In this document: piece by piece, positions 48,697 to 56,383 of the stretch | How the letters are laid out: every line of letters starts with the position of its first letter | How positions within the stretch are numbered: position 1 is the stretch's first letter | Assembly: GCF_001905125.1 (NCBI RefSeq) | Contig: NZ_LWLE01000023.1 | Span: 124,001 to 188,000 of the forward strand | DNA length: 64,000 bases | Origin: Streptomyces sp. TSRI0281 | GTDB taxonomy: Bacteria > Actinomycetota > Actinomycetes > Streptomycetales > Streptomycetaceae | Reading direction: 5' to 3' | Notes under the pieces: model-generated | What the model was told of the DNA's origin: nothing | The model's input: the letters and a program-made list of their open reading frames with translations, nothing else | Databases searched by the model: none | Made by a program: the position numbers and the translations under genes

Positions 48697-49013
48697 GGTC
48701 ACCACATGCGAAGAATGCCCAATTTTGGCGCCTTTTTGAAGCGTATAGGCCCCTCTGCGCGGCGGTTCCACCCTCCGGACAGAGGGGACGAGTGGGGCGC
48801 AGGCATAACGAGTGCACAACACCCGTGGCGTCGGAGGCCAAAAGCGGTGCATGAATCGCACCTACCTGCGATTATCGGTTCGCTTCACCGAACCTCCACA
48901 TCGTGCCACGCAGGTGAAGCAACCGGGTCGAGGGGATCGGAGCCCTATCCTTGTCCCGGCAAGGCCACGGACCCACCCGATCACGGGCTCCGGGCCGACG
49001 AGGCCACCACCCG
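48697..49013. other. divergent region between dynA and tRNA-Arg
   Basis: This 317-base region is notably less GC-rich at 48700-48760 (GCCCAATTTTGGCGCC is a palindrome at about 48718-48733) and 48850-48900. It should hold the dynA promoter on the minus strand and the tRNA promoter on the plus strand. Apart from that small palindrome I see no confident regulatory site. Confidence 0.45.
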
Positions 49014-49086
49014 GCCCCCGTAGCTCAGTGGATAGAGCAGGCGCCTTCTAAGCGCTTGGCCGCAGGTTCGAGTCCTGCCGGGGGCG
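49014..49086 (+). tRNA. tRNA-Arg (anticodon TCT)
   Basis: A 73-base cloverleaf: acceptor GCCCCCG pairs with CGGGGGC; D-arm GCTCAGTGGATAGAGC; anticodon loop CTTCTAA with anticodon TCT at 34-36 (reads AGA, a rare codon in this G+C-rich genome); T-arm GCAGG-TTCGAGT-CCTGC. CCA is not encoded. A rare-codon tRNA such as this one is a typical integration site, but no integrase or duplicated 3' end follows. Confidence 0.95.
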
Positions 49087-49106
49087 CTTCGCGCCACAGC
49101 TGGTCC

Positions 49107-49131
49107 GGCCCTCCTTCGGGAGGGCCTTTTT
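49107..49131 (+). terminator. rho-independent terminator of tRNA-Arg
   Basis: GGCCCTCC-TTCG-GGAGGGCC followed by TTTTT: an 8-bp stem with a UUCG tetraloop and a T-run, 20 bases after the tRNA. Confidence 0.97.
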
Positions 49132-49228
49132 GCTGGTCCGGGGCACGCTAGCGAGTGCGGCGTAGCGGGGGCGTAAGCGTTGGCTGTGCCGCCGCCACCG
49201 CCGCGCACCGGTCGCCGTGACGCGTCGC

Positions 49229-50647
49229 TCAGCGCGGGCCGCGGCTTCGCTCCGCGCAGTCGACCAGTACCGGCAGCGCCTTCGCCAGATGGCCGTGCCG
49301 GTCGGCGAAGGGCAGCCGCAGGTGGTGGCGGAAGCCGTCGACCGCGGAGAAGGCGGGGCCGGGAACGATCAGGACGCCCGCACGGCGGGCGAGTTGGGCG
49401 GTGGCCTCGGCGTCCGCGCCGGGGATCTCCACCCAGAGCGCGGAGCCGCCCGCGGGACGTTCCCAACGCCAGCCGGGGGCGTGGGCGTGGAGGAGCCGTT
49501 CGGTCTCCGCGAGGCGTTCGCGCAGTTGGGAGCGGCGGTGGGCGCGGGCTTCGGGCAGCTGCCCGAGCAGTCGCACGGCCAGCATCTGGTCCACCACCGG
49601 ACAGGACAGGTCGACGGACTTCTTGATGTCCGCCAGCCGGTGGACGACGGTGGTGGAGGCGCGGATCCACCCCACCCGCAGGCCGCCCCAGAAGAGCTTG
49701 GACAGGGTGCCGATGGTCGCGGTGGCGGCGGGTGGCAGCCGGGAGGCGAGGGAGACGGGCGCGCTGTCGTGGCCCAGGGCCAGTTCCGCGTAGGCGTTGT
49801 CCTCCACCGCGTACACGCCGTGTTCGGCCAGTGCGGCCGCCCAGCGCAGCCGGGTGTGCTCGTCCGTGCCGCGCCCGGTGGGGTTGTGCACGGACGGCTG
49901 GAGATAGACGAGGCGCGGGCGGAGGTGGCCGGCCAGCCGGTCCAGCGCCGCCGGACCGTCGCCGTGGGAGGACGCGGCGGGCAGCGGGACCAGACGGGCG
50001 CCCCGCGAGCGCAGTGCTTCGAGCGCCCCGCGGTACGTCGGGTCCTCGACGACCACCGTGTCCCCGGGCTCGACCAGCCCCTGGGTGATCAGCCAGACGG
50101 CCTGCTGGGACCCCGCGGTGACCAGGATCTGTTCCGGTGCCGTCGGCAGGCCCGCGGACCGGTGGTACGCGGCGATCGACTCCCGGAGCTCCGGCAGCCC
50201 GTACGGAAGGTAGCCGTCACCGGCCAGCGCGGTGGTCAGGTCCCCGGCGGACAGGGCGCCGACCGCCGCCGCGACCGCGGGCAGGCCGTCCAGCGCGCCG
50301 CTGGACAGGTCGATGCCGCTGTCCCTGGCCCCGAAACTGGCCAGGCGGCCCTCGGACGCGGGTTCGCCCACCGCCCCGGACGCCCGCAGCCGGGACCCGC
50401 TGCCGTGCCTGCTCTCCAGCCGTCCCTCGGCTTCCAGCATCCCGTAGGCGGCCGTCACCGTACTGCGGCTGACGCCGAGCGCCGCCGCGAGGGCGCGCTG
50501 CGAGGGGAGCAGCGTGCCGGGGGCCACGTCACCGCGCTGGGCCAGTTCGCGCAGCGCGTCGGCCAGCAGCCGCGGCATCGCCCCCGTACCCCCTTTGGAC
50601 CAGCCGGTGAGCAGACGTGACAGGCGGGTGGGAGGAATCCGGTCCAT
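49229..50647 (-). CDS. MocR/PdxR-type transcriptional regulator (GntR domain fused to aminotransferase)
   Basis: The ATG at 50647 gives 472 residues: a GntR winged helix (about 20-90; LADALRELAQRGDVAPGTLLPSQRALAAALGVSRSTVTAAY) joined to a fold-I aminotransferase domain (YLPYGLPELRESIAAY; VEDPTYRGALEAL; VHNPTGRG; PLP Lys in GTLSKLFWGG). MocR regulators sense PLP or an amino-acid adduct and control vitamin B6, GABA or taurine genes. It is transcribed away from the Tm-1-like gene across a 105-base gap, so it probably controls that pair. It ends about 100 bases from the tRNA terminator. Confidence 0.9.
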   Translation of the reverse strand: MDRIPPTRLSRLLTGWSKGGTGAMPRLLADALRELAQRGDVAPGTLLPSQRALAAALGVSRSTVTAAYGMLEAEGRLESRHGSGSRLRASGAVGEPASEGRLASFGARDSGIDLSSGALDGLPAVAAAVGALSAGDLTTALAGDGYLPYGLPELRESIAAYHRSAGLPTAPEQILVTAGSQQAVWLITQGLVEPGDTVVVEDPTYRGALEALRSRGARLVPLPAASSHGDGPAALDRLAGHLRPRLVYLQPSVHNPTGRGTDEHTRLRWAAALAEHGVYAVEDNAYAELALGHDSAPVSLASRLPPAATATIGTLSKLFWGGLRVGWIRASTTVVHRLADIKKSVDLSCPVVDQMLAVRLLGQLPEARAHRRSQLRERLAETERLLHAHAPGWRWERPAGGSALWVEIPGADAEATAQLARRAGVLIVPGPAFSAVDGFRHHLRLPFADRHGHLAKALPVLVDCAERSRGPR

Positions 50648-50671
50648 CCGCCCATCATCCCGCGCCGCAGG

Positions 50672-50689
50672 CCAATTGCCCTCAAGTGG
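50672..50689. promoter_or_regulatory. imperfect inverted repeat in MocR intergenic region
   Basis: CCAATTG-CCCT-CAAGTGG (6 of 7 matching) lies midway between the divergent MocR and Tm-1-like genes, in the least GC-rich part of that gap. It is a possible MocR site; evidence is limited to symmetry and position. Confidence 0.3.
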
Positions 50690-50752
50690 TGTGGGCGGGC
50701 CGCGGGAGCCGGGCGCAGGATCGAGGAACCGTTCGTTCAAGGGAGAAAGAAC

Positions 50753-52006
50753 ATGGCGACCGTGGTGCTGGTGGGGACTCTGGACACCAAGGGTGCGGAG
50801 TACGCGTGGCTCGCGACGCGGCTGCGCGCGCTCGGCTGCGAGGTCGTGACCGTCGATGTGGGGGTGATGCCGCTGCCGGGCGGTGCGCCCGCCGGTGACA
50901 TCGGGGCGGCAGCCGTCGCCCACCGCGCCGGGCACGACCTTCGGGCGCTGCGAGCCGCCGGGGACCGCGGCGCGGCCGTGGCGGCGATGGCCGAGGGCGT
51001 CGAGCGGGTCGTCGGTGATCTGCACCGCGAGGGCCGGCTGCACGCCGTCCTGGCGGTGGCCGGCAGCGGGGGCTCGTTCATCGCCGCCCGTGCCATGCGG
51101 GCGCTGCCCGTCGGTGTGCCGAAGCTGCTGGTGTCCACCATGGCCAGCGGGGATGTGGCCCCGTACGTGGGCAGCAGCGACATCACCATGATGTACAGCG
51201 TGGTCGATGTGGCGGGCATCAACTCGGTGTCGTCCCTGATCCTGGGCAACGCGGTGGCCGCCGCCGCCGGGATGGCCGCCCACCACGAGCGGATGCTCGC
51301 CCGTCCGCGGCCCGAGGGCCGCAAGCTGATCGGTGCCAGCATGTTCGGCGTCACCACGCCGGCCGTCGACGCCGCCCGCCGGCGTCTGGACGAACTCGGT
51401 TACGAGGTCCTGGTCTTCCATGCCACCGGAGCGGGCGGGCAGGCCCTGGAGAAGCTCGCGGCGGGCGGGTTCCTGGCCGGGGTCCTGGACCTGACCACCA
51501 CCGAACTCGCGGACGAGCTGGTCGGCGGTGTGCTGAGCGCGGGGCCCGACCGGCTCACCGCGGCGGGCCGGGCGGGCATCCCGCAGGTGGTCGCCCCGGG
51601 CGCGCTGGACATGGTCAACTTCGGCGCCGCGGAGACCGTCCCGGAGCGCTTCGCCGGACGCCATCTGCTCGTGCACAACCCCACGGTCACCCTGATGCGC
51701 ACCACGGCCGACGAGATGGCGCTGCTCGGCACCATCGTCGGAGAGAAACTGGCCGCGGCGACCGGCCCGGCGGCGGTCTTCTGGCCGTCGGGCGGCATCT
51801 CCGCGGTGGACGCCCCCGGCGGTCCCTTCCACGACCCCGCCGCCGACGCGGCCGGACTGACGTCCCTGCGATCGGCTCTGGAGGGCAGCACCGTCGAACT
51901 CCACGAGGCCGACGCCCATCTGAACGATCCGGCCTTCGCCGTCGCCGCCGCCGACCACCTCCACGGGCTGATCACCGCCCACGCCCGTACGGCCGCGGAC
52001 GCCTGA
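50753..52006 (+). CDS. Tm-1-like ATP-binding domain protein (UPF0261)
   Basis: This 417-residue protein opens VVLVGTLDTKGAEYAWLATRL and has the Gly-rich signature LAVAGSGGSFIAARAMRALP, then STMASGDVAPYVGSSDITMM, typical of the Tm-1/UPF0261 family. The plant Tm-1 protein binds ATP and inhibits tobamovirus replication; bacterial members are of unknown function and usually lie next to the TIM-barrel partner seen downstream. A clear AGGGAGAAAG precedes the ATG. A biochemical role in a small-molecule pathway controlled by the MocR regulator is likelier than antiviral defence. Confidence 0.9.
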   Translation: MATVVLVGTLDTKGAEYAWLATRLRALGCEVVTVDVGVMPLPGGAPAGDIGAAAVAHRAGHDLRALRAAGDRGAAVAAMAEGVERVVGDLHREGRLHAVLAVAGSGGSFIAARAMRALPVGVPKLLVSTMASGDVAPYVGSSDITMMYSVVDVAGINSVSSLILGNAVAAAAGMAAHHERMLARPRPEGRKLIGASMFGVTTPAVDAARRRLDELGYEVLVFHATGAGGQALEKLAAGGFLAGVLDLTTTELADELVGGVLSAGPDRLTAAGRAGIPQVVAPGALDMVNFGAAETVPERFAGRHLLVHNPTVTLMRTTADEMALLGTIVGEKLAAATGPAAVFWPSGGISAVDAPGGPFHDPAADAAGLTSLRSALEGSTVELHEADAHLNDPAFAVAAADHLHGLITAHARTAADA

Positions 52007-52078
52007 GTCCGCTCCCGCGTACCGCACCCTCCCCCACGCCATACCCCGACGCGTCACCCGACCGAACAGGAGCCCCCC

Positions 52079-52903
52079 ATGGACCGCAAGCAAGCACTGG
52101 GCCGCCTGACCGCCCAGGTCAGCGCCGGCAGAGCCGTCATCGGAGCCGGTGCCGGAACCGGCCTGACCGCCAAGTGCGCCGAGGCCGGCGGCGTCGACCT
52201 GCTGATCATCTACAACTCCGGCCGCTACCGGATGGCCGGCCGCGGCTCGCTGGCGGGCCTGCTGCCGTACGGCGACGCCAACGCGATCGTGCTGGAGATG
52301 GCCGGTGAAGTCCTTCCGGTCGTACGGGACGTGCCGGTGCTCGCCGGGGTGTGCGGCACCGATCCCTTCCGGATCATGGGCAACTTCCTCGACCAGCTGA
52401 AGGCCGTCGGCTTCACCGGCGTACAGAACTTCCCCACGGTCGGGCTGTACGACGGCACGTTCCGGGAGAACCTGGAAGAGACCGGTATGGGCTTCGGCCT
52501 GGAGGTCGACATGATCCGCCAGGCCCATGAGCGCGACCTGCTGACCGCCCCGTACGTCTTCGACCCGGACCAGGCCGCGGCCATGGCCCGAGCCGGTGCG
52601 GACGTGCTCGTACCCCACGTCGGGCTGACCACCAAGGGCGCCATCGGTGCCACCACCGCACTCACCCTGGACCAGGCCGCGACGGCCGTGCAGGACATGC
52701 ATGACGCCGCCAAGCGCGTCAATCCGGACATCATCGTGCTCTGCCACGGCGGGCCGATCGCCGAACCCGAGGACGCGCGCTACGTCCTGGAACACACCTC
52801 GGGGATCGCCGGATTCTTCGGCGCCTCCTCCGTGGAACGTCTCCCCACCGAGCGTGCCGTCACCGAGCAGGCGCGCGCGTTCAAGGCGCTCTCCCTCGGC
52901 TGA
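52079..52903 (+). CDS. phosphoenolpyruvate hydrolase family (TIM-barrel) protein, Tm-1 partner
   Basis: This 274-residue protein (LTAQVSAGRAVIGAGAGTGLTAK; ILLV-type pocket AGVCGTDPFRIMGNFL; VGLYDGTFRENLEETGMG; HVGLTTKGAIGATTALTLD) belongs to the family annotated as PEP-hydrolase/TIM-barrel signal-transduction protein, which in plant and fungal relatives is fused to the Tm-1 domain. It starts 72 bases after its partner with AGGAG upstream. Substrate not known. It is followed by two consecutive strong hairpins. Confidence 0.88.
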   Translation: MDRKQALGRLTAQVSAGRAVIGAGAGTGLTAKCAEAGGVDLLIIYNSGRYRMAGRGSLAGLLPYGDANAIVLEMAGEVLPVVRDVPVLAGVCGTDPFRIMGNFLDQLKAVGFTGVQNFPTVGLYDGTFRENLEETGMGFGLEVDMIRQAHERDLLTAPYVFDPDQAAAMARAGADVLVPHVGLTTKGAIGATTALTLDQAATAVQDMHDAAKRVNPDIIVLCHGGPIAEPEDARYVLEHTSGIAGFFGASSVERLPTERAVTEQARAFKALSLG

Positions 52904-52925
52904 GTACGGAGGACTCCTCACCCCT

Positions 52926-52984
52926 GGATCCATCCGGTCGCGGATGGATCCGGCAGCCCGGCCGCCCCTCGTGGGCGGCCGGGC
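52926..52984 (+). terminator. double hairpin terminator
   Basis: Two perfect stems in tandem: 11 bp with a GTCG loop (52926-52936 with 52941-52951, GGATCCATCCG) and 12 bp with a 5-base loop (52956-52967 with 52973-52984, GCCCGGCCGCCC). They begin 23 bases after the stop and isolate the following accessory region. Confidence 0.9.
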
Positions 52985-53010
52985 GAAATCGTTTCCCGGG
53001 GAGAATATGC

Positions 53011-53046
53011 GGGCGCGTATCCAGGCGCATATCCGGGCGCATATCC
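53011..53046. repeat. three tandem 12-bp units
   Basis: GGGCGCGTATCC, AGGCGCATATCC and GGGCGCATATCC lie head to tail, one difference apart. Each unit contains a CGCATATCC or CGCGTATCC core. They may be direct-repeat binding sites. Confidence 0.75.
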
Positions 53047-53319
53047 ATGCTTTCATCAACTCCGGCCATCCAGCTGCGCAATGGAGAGGTGGCTCGGGCA
53101 AGTCTGCATCAGTACCCGCCAGTAGAGAAATCCGCTCCGGTGCCCCATGGCAATTCTCGGCCAGTTGCGCGACACGGGCTTTCACCACTCCCGAAGAACG
53201 CGTCAACCCCATCAAAAACCTGGTCAAGATCCGGCGCGCCGCCGTGCGGAATCCCGATTCCCGCACCGATCCCTCCCGCCCGGCCACCCCCGCTTCACCG
53301 CCTCTTCCCAAGGTTGGGG

Positions 53320-53349
53320 TTGACACCACAAGTTGGTCTAGTCCAACTT
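53320..53349 (+). promoter_or_regulatory. TTGACA promoter element with DasR-like operator
   Basis: TTGACA at 53320-53325 is followed at 53330-53349 by the symmetrical AAGTTGGTCTAGTCCAACTT. The core TGGTCTAG(T)CCA differs by one base from the DasR responsive element core TGGTCTAGACCA known from chitinase and N-acetylglucosamine genes. The site covers the -10 region, a repressing position. The next gene starts 650 bases away, so its target is unclear. Confidence 0.65.
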
Positions 53350-53806
53350 AGTGACACACACGTTCGGCGGGGTGAAGGCCGGGGGACGGACCCCCGCCGC
53401 ACGAGCGAAGCAGCAGGCCAGCAGTGTGAGTTGACCTTGCGTGTGTCGACGACGAGGTCGATCGTGCGCGTTGACGACGGGTCGGTTCCGCAGGTGCCTG
53501 CCCTTGCCGACGACCTGTGCCGGGCGCCAAGAACGAGGAGGGGGAGGGCGCCGGTCCACCCTGTGCGGCGGACCATCACCGCACCGCAGGACTACCGCGT
53601 ACGACTCTCGTCCCCGGACGGCTCATTGTCGCCGCGCACCTGGCACAACGAGGCCGGAAATCCGCCCCGCACCGGGACGGACCGAGGAAGAACACCTGCC
53701 GGACGGCATTCCGTCCCGACGGCCGACCCCACCCGCAGCGAGTGAATCAACGGCAGCCGGCCGTGCGTTCACTGCGCCCTGAAGCGGTCGTGTGAGCCGT
53801 TCTCCA

Positions 53807-53834
53807 CTCAGACCATTTCGCTCAGACCATTTCG
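53807..53834. repeat. exact 14-bp tandem duplication
   Basis: CTCAGACCATTTCG occurs twice without a gap, about 165 bases upstream of the dioxygenase start, in a patch of lower G+C. It could be a direct-repeat operator (SARP- or response-regulator-like spacing) or a replication slip. Confidence 0.8.
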
Positions 53835-53998
53835 CTCCACCGAATCCATCGAAGCCGCATTTTCGCGCCGAATCCCGTTCTCCGCGCCGATCCCGTCCTC
53901 CGTACCGGATCCGGCGGTGCTCCGCGCCCATCGGCGCGAGCCGACGGGGAGCGGTCGATCCACTCATCCACAGCACTTTCGAGTCTTGGAGTGATTGC

Positions 53999-55069
53999 AT
54001 GCCGACGCCTGACCACTATCTGCATCGAGCCTCCTCGGACATCCCGTACTTCAGCGCGGACACCGAGACCTACCTGGCGCAGACACCACTGCGGGATCTA
54101 CGGAAGTCACGGCCGCTCCGGGTCCTGTCCGAGCAGGACTTCGCCTTCTGGCAGACCTATGGATATGTCGTCGTCGAGCAGGCGATACCCGCCGACGCGG
54201 CGAAGCGCCTGCTCGATTTCACCTGGGACTTCCAGGGGCTCGATCCGACCCGCCCGGAAACCTGGTACTCCGACCGGGAGTTCCGGTCGGACCTGGACAG
54301 GGAGCTGCACATCTACGGATTCGTCGAGGCGTACCACCACCAGCTCATCTGGGACAGCCGCCAGAGCCGGCGCGTCTACGACGCGTTCGTCGACGTGTGG
54401 GACTGCGAAGAGCTGTGGGTGACCCTGGACCGGCTCAATCTCAACCCGCCGAACATCAAGGACCGTGACCGCGCGCACATCGCGCCCACGGACGAGGGGT
54501 TCGACATCGAGCTCCACTGGGACGTCGACACCACGCTCGGTGTGCTGCCGCAGCGGGTCCAGGGGATCATCGCGCTGAGCGACACCCAGCCGGACGAGGG
54601 CGGGTTCCAGTGCTCGCCCGAGCTGTTCCGTCGCTTCGAGCAGTGGAAGGCCGTTCAGCCGGAGGACCGGGATCCCATCAGGCCCGCTGCCGACCGGGCG
54701 GAGTTCCCCGTGGTCCGGCCCGCGCTCAAGGCCGGTGACCTGCTCATCTGGAACGGTCTGCTCGCCCATGGAGTGGCCCGCAACACCTCGGAGCAGGGGG
54801 TGCGGGCGGTCCAGTACCTCTCCATGATGCCCGCGCTGGAGTCGGACCAGGAGCTGACCCGGTCCCGGGTGGATTCCTGGCGTCATCTCCGTACGCCGGA
54901 CTGGAACAAGACGCTGGTCGGCGATGCGACGAAGCACGAATCCCTCAGATACGGCACCGCCGAGCTGAACGACCTCGGCGCGAAACTGCTGGGGCTCGAA
55001 TCCTGGCGCGGGAAAGAAGCCGACACCACACTGTCGACGGGAGAGCCGGCATGCGCAGAGTCTGTCTGA
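53999..55069 (+). CDS. phytanoyl-CoA dioxygenase (PhyH) family Fe(II)/2-oxoglutarate oxygenase
   Basis: The ATG at 53999, seven bases after GGAG, gives 356 residues. The double-stranded beta-helix carries the iron-binding facial triad HxD...H: His173-Trp-Asp175 and His257 (LLAHGVARN), with Arg269 placed to hold 2-oxoglutarate (RAVQYLSMMP). The segment RVQGIIALSDTQPDEGGFQ is typical of PhyH. Such enzymes hydroxylate (sometimes desaturate or cyclise) small molecules including free or carrier-bound amino acids. It is the first gene of a five-gene operon; the next gene overlaps it by 19 bases. The N-terminal 40 residues are family-specific. Substrate is unknown. Confidence 0.85.
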   Translation: MPTPDHYLHRASSDIPYFSADTETYLAQTPLRDLRKSRPLRVLSEQDFAFWQTYGYVVVEQAIPADAAKRLLDFTWDFQGLDPTRPETWYSDREFRSDLDRELHIYGFVEAYHHQLIWDSRQSRRVYDAFVDVWDCEELWVTLDRLNLNPPNIKDRDRAHIAPTDEGFDIELHWDVDTTLGVLPQRVQGIIALSDTQPDEGGFQCSPELFRRFEQWKAVQPEDRDPIRPAADRAEFPVVRPALKAGDLLIWNGLLAHGVARNTSEQGVRAVQYLSMMPALESDQELTRSRVDSWRHLRTPDWNKTLVGDATKHESLRYGTAELNDLGAKLLGLESWRGKEADTTLSTGEPACAESV

Positions 55070-56364
55070 CCCTTCCCACGAACAGGCCCTGCACAGCGAC
55101 GATTTCGGCCATCGGCGAGGAGGCGGCGTACGCGGCCGGGCAGTTCGAGGTCGAGGTGCATCTGCTGATCCTCGACTCCTCCGACGAGCCCACGCGTGCC
55201 GAGCACGGCCGGGCCGTGGCCGGGCTGCCGCGCACGGCGAACGTGATCGTGCACCATCTCGGTGAGGACGAGCAGCGGGACTTCCTTCGGCGCGTGATCG
55301 ACCGCGCCGACGTCCCCGAGCCCGATCTGATACGCGATCTCATGCTGCCCGACGACGTCTCCTACGGCGCCTGCACCAACCGGGCGTTCCTGATCGCCTC
55401 CGCGCTCGGCTGCCGTTCGGTTCACCGCCGGGACTCGGACAGCACCTATCAGGTCCTGAACGGCGCGACCGTGTTTCCCATTCACCACGAGCTGATGTCT
55501 CTGGGGAAGCGGGCGGCCGACGCGGCTGAGGGAGTGTCCGAGACCACGCTGGATCCGGAACAGGCCCACCGTCCGGTGGCGATGGTGGGCAGTTCGTTCG
55601 TGGGTGAACTCTCCGTGGACATCAGTGAGATCCAGCAGCTCGACCGCGACATCTACCACGAGGTGGTCAGCCTGTGGGCCCCCGCCGAGTGGCCGGACGA
55701 GAAGAAGCGGGAGCTGGTCGACGAGTCCTTCCGGGGCGCCGGAACCGACCCGTTCGTCCGCGACCACTCGGTCCTGACCACGGTCGACCCCATGCGGGTG
55801 GACATGTGCAACATCAGTTTCCACCACGAGGTGTACGAGCGCATACCGCTGCCACCCGCGACCAACACCATCGGCAGCGATTACTTCCTCATGCACGTGG
55901 TTCATGACGCGCAATTGCCCGGCGTCCTGCACAACCGCAACATCGTGAATTTCTACACCGCCGAGCGGAGAACCGACTCCGGGTTCATCGCCTACCAGAT
56001 GCGGCTGACGAAGTTCTTCCTGTCGATGCTCTATTTCAATTTCATCTACGACAGGATGGCGGAAGCCGGAAAGGCTCTGCTCGACGGACAGGACCACGTC
56101 CGCGCTGCCACGCTGGTGGACATCATCAGGGAAAGCACCGGGCTGGCCAGGGACGAGAACGTGGAGCGGCTCAGGAGCCTCGGACGGTCCTACGGAAAAC
56201 TGGGCGGCAGATATGCCGCGTTCGCCGAGGACCTGGCCGCGAGCGGCCCGCGGCTGCTCGACGAGGCCCAGGCCGACATCGATGACTTCGCCCGCCTGAT
56301 CGAGGCATGGGGACCGCTGACGCACGCGAGCAGGTCCACCGTCCTCGACCGAATTCCCCGGTAG
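55051..56364 (+). CDS. DUF6271-type protein, putative GT-A glycosyltransferase
   Basis: This 437-residue protein starts inside the dioxygenase gene with GGGAG upstream. The N-terminus (VCLTLPTNRP; VEVHLLILDSSDE) resembles the nucleotide-sugar strand of GT-A enzymes. GACTNRAFLIASALG is followed by VHRRDSDSTYQ, whose Asp128-Ser-Asp130 is a DxD-like metal motif. TNTIGSDYFLMHVVHDAQLPG and VLHNRNIVNFYTAERR in the second half resemble acceptor/catalytic-base regions. I recognise the general look of DUF6271 proteins, which are found in actinobacterial accessory clusters without an assigned reaction. Glycosyl (or other nucleotide-activated group) transfer is inference. No signal peptide or membrane helix. 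Confidence 0.7.
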   Translation: MRRVCLTLPTNRPCTATISAIGEEAAYAAGQFEVEVHLLILDSSDEPTRAEHGRAVAGLPRTANVIVHHLGEDEQRDFLRRVIDRADVPEPDLIRDLMLPDDVSYGACTNRAFLIASALGCRSVHRRDSDSTYQVLNGATVFPIHHELMSLGKRAADAAEGVSETTLDPEQAHRPVAMVGSSFVGELSVDISEIQQLDRDIYHEVVSLWAPAEWPDEKKRELVDESFRGAGTDPFVRDHSVLTTVDPMRVDMCNISFHHEVYERIPLPPATNTIGSDYFLMHVVHDAQLPGVLHNRNIVNFYTAERRTDSGFIAYQMRLTKFFLSMLYFNFIYDRMAEAGKALLDGQDHVRAATLVDIIRESTGLARDENVERLRSLGRSYGKLGGRYAAFAEDLAASGPRLLDEAQADIDDFARLIEAWGPLTHASRSTVLDRIPR

Positions 56365-56383
56365 ACGGACCGGTTGATCACTC

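Larger units (their letters stand above)
52985..53998 (+). other. 1.0-kb gene-free region upstream of the dioxygenase operon
   Basis: Open frames exist on both strands (for example 53007-53351 and 53047-53745 on plus), but their codon use lacks the usual third-position G/C bias and the proteins resemble nothing I recognise. The stretch holds three tandem 12-bp units, a TTGACA/DasR-like site, a CGGGGG-ACGGA-CCCCCG hairpin at 53380-53396, and a 14-bp tandem duplication. Parts (53000-53250, 53800-53900) have lower G+C than the rest of the window. It may be a remodelled junction where a gene has been lost or the operon inserted. Confidence 0.6.

Noticed and set aside
45059..48841. single 1260-residue fused GTPase
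   Set aside because: The first half in this frame is a shadow of the upstream GTPase in another frame; the true second gene begins at ATG 47056 in an ATGA overlap.
50753..52903. antiviral defence system based on Tm-1 similarity
   Set aside because: The plant function is specific to tobamovirus replicase; bacterial context (MocR) points to metabolism.
53011..53046. CRISPR array
   Set aside because: Units abut without spacers and there are only three; no cas genes in the window.
49229..53329. 1366-codon minus-strand protein
   Set aside because: The MocR protein starts at ATG 50647; upstream sequence only happens to stay open opposite the Tm-1 pair.
53007..53351. 114-codon ORF with GGGGAG upstream in the gene-free region
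   Set aside because: Starts in the 12-bp repeats, runs through the promoter/DasR-like site, lacks third-position G/C bias and has no recognisable domain.
53047..53745. 232-codon plus-strand ORF and antisense partners
   Set aside because: No Shine-Dalgarno, irregular codon use, Pro/Arg-rich product; I considered a decayed gene but found no recognisable parent.
49014..53998. integrative element inserted at tRNA-Arg
   Set aside because: No integrase, no duplicated tRNA 3' end, and the genes directly after the tRNA look like ordinary chromosomal ones.
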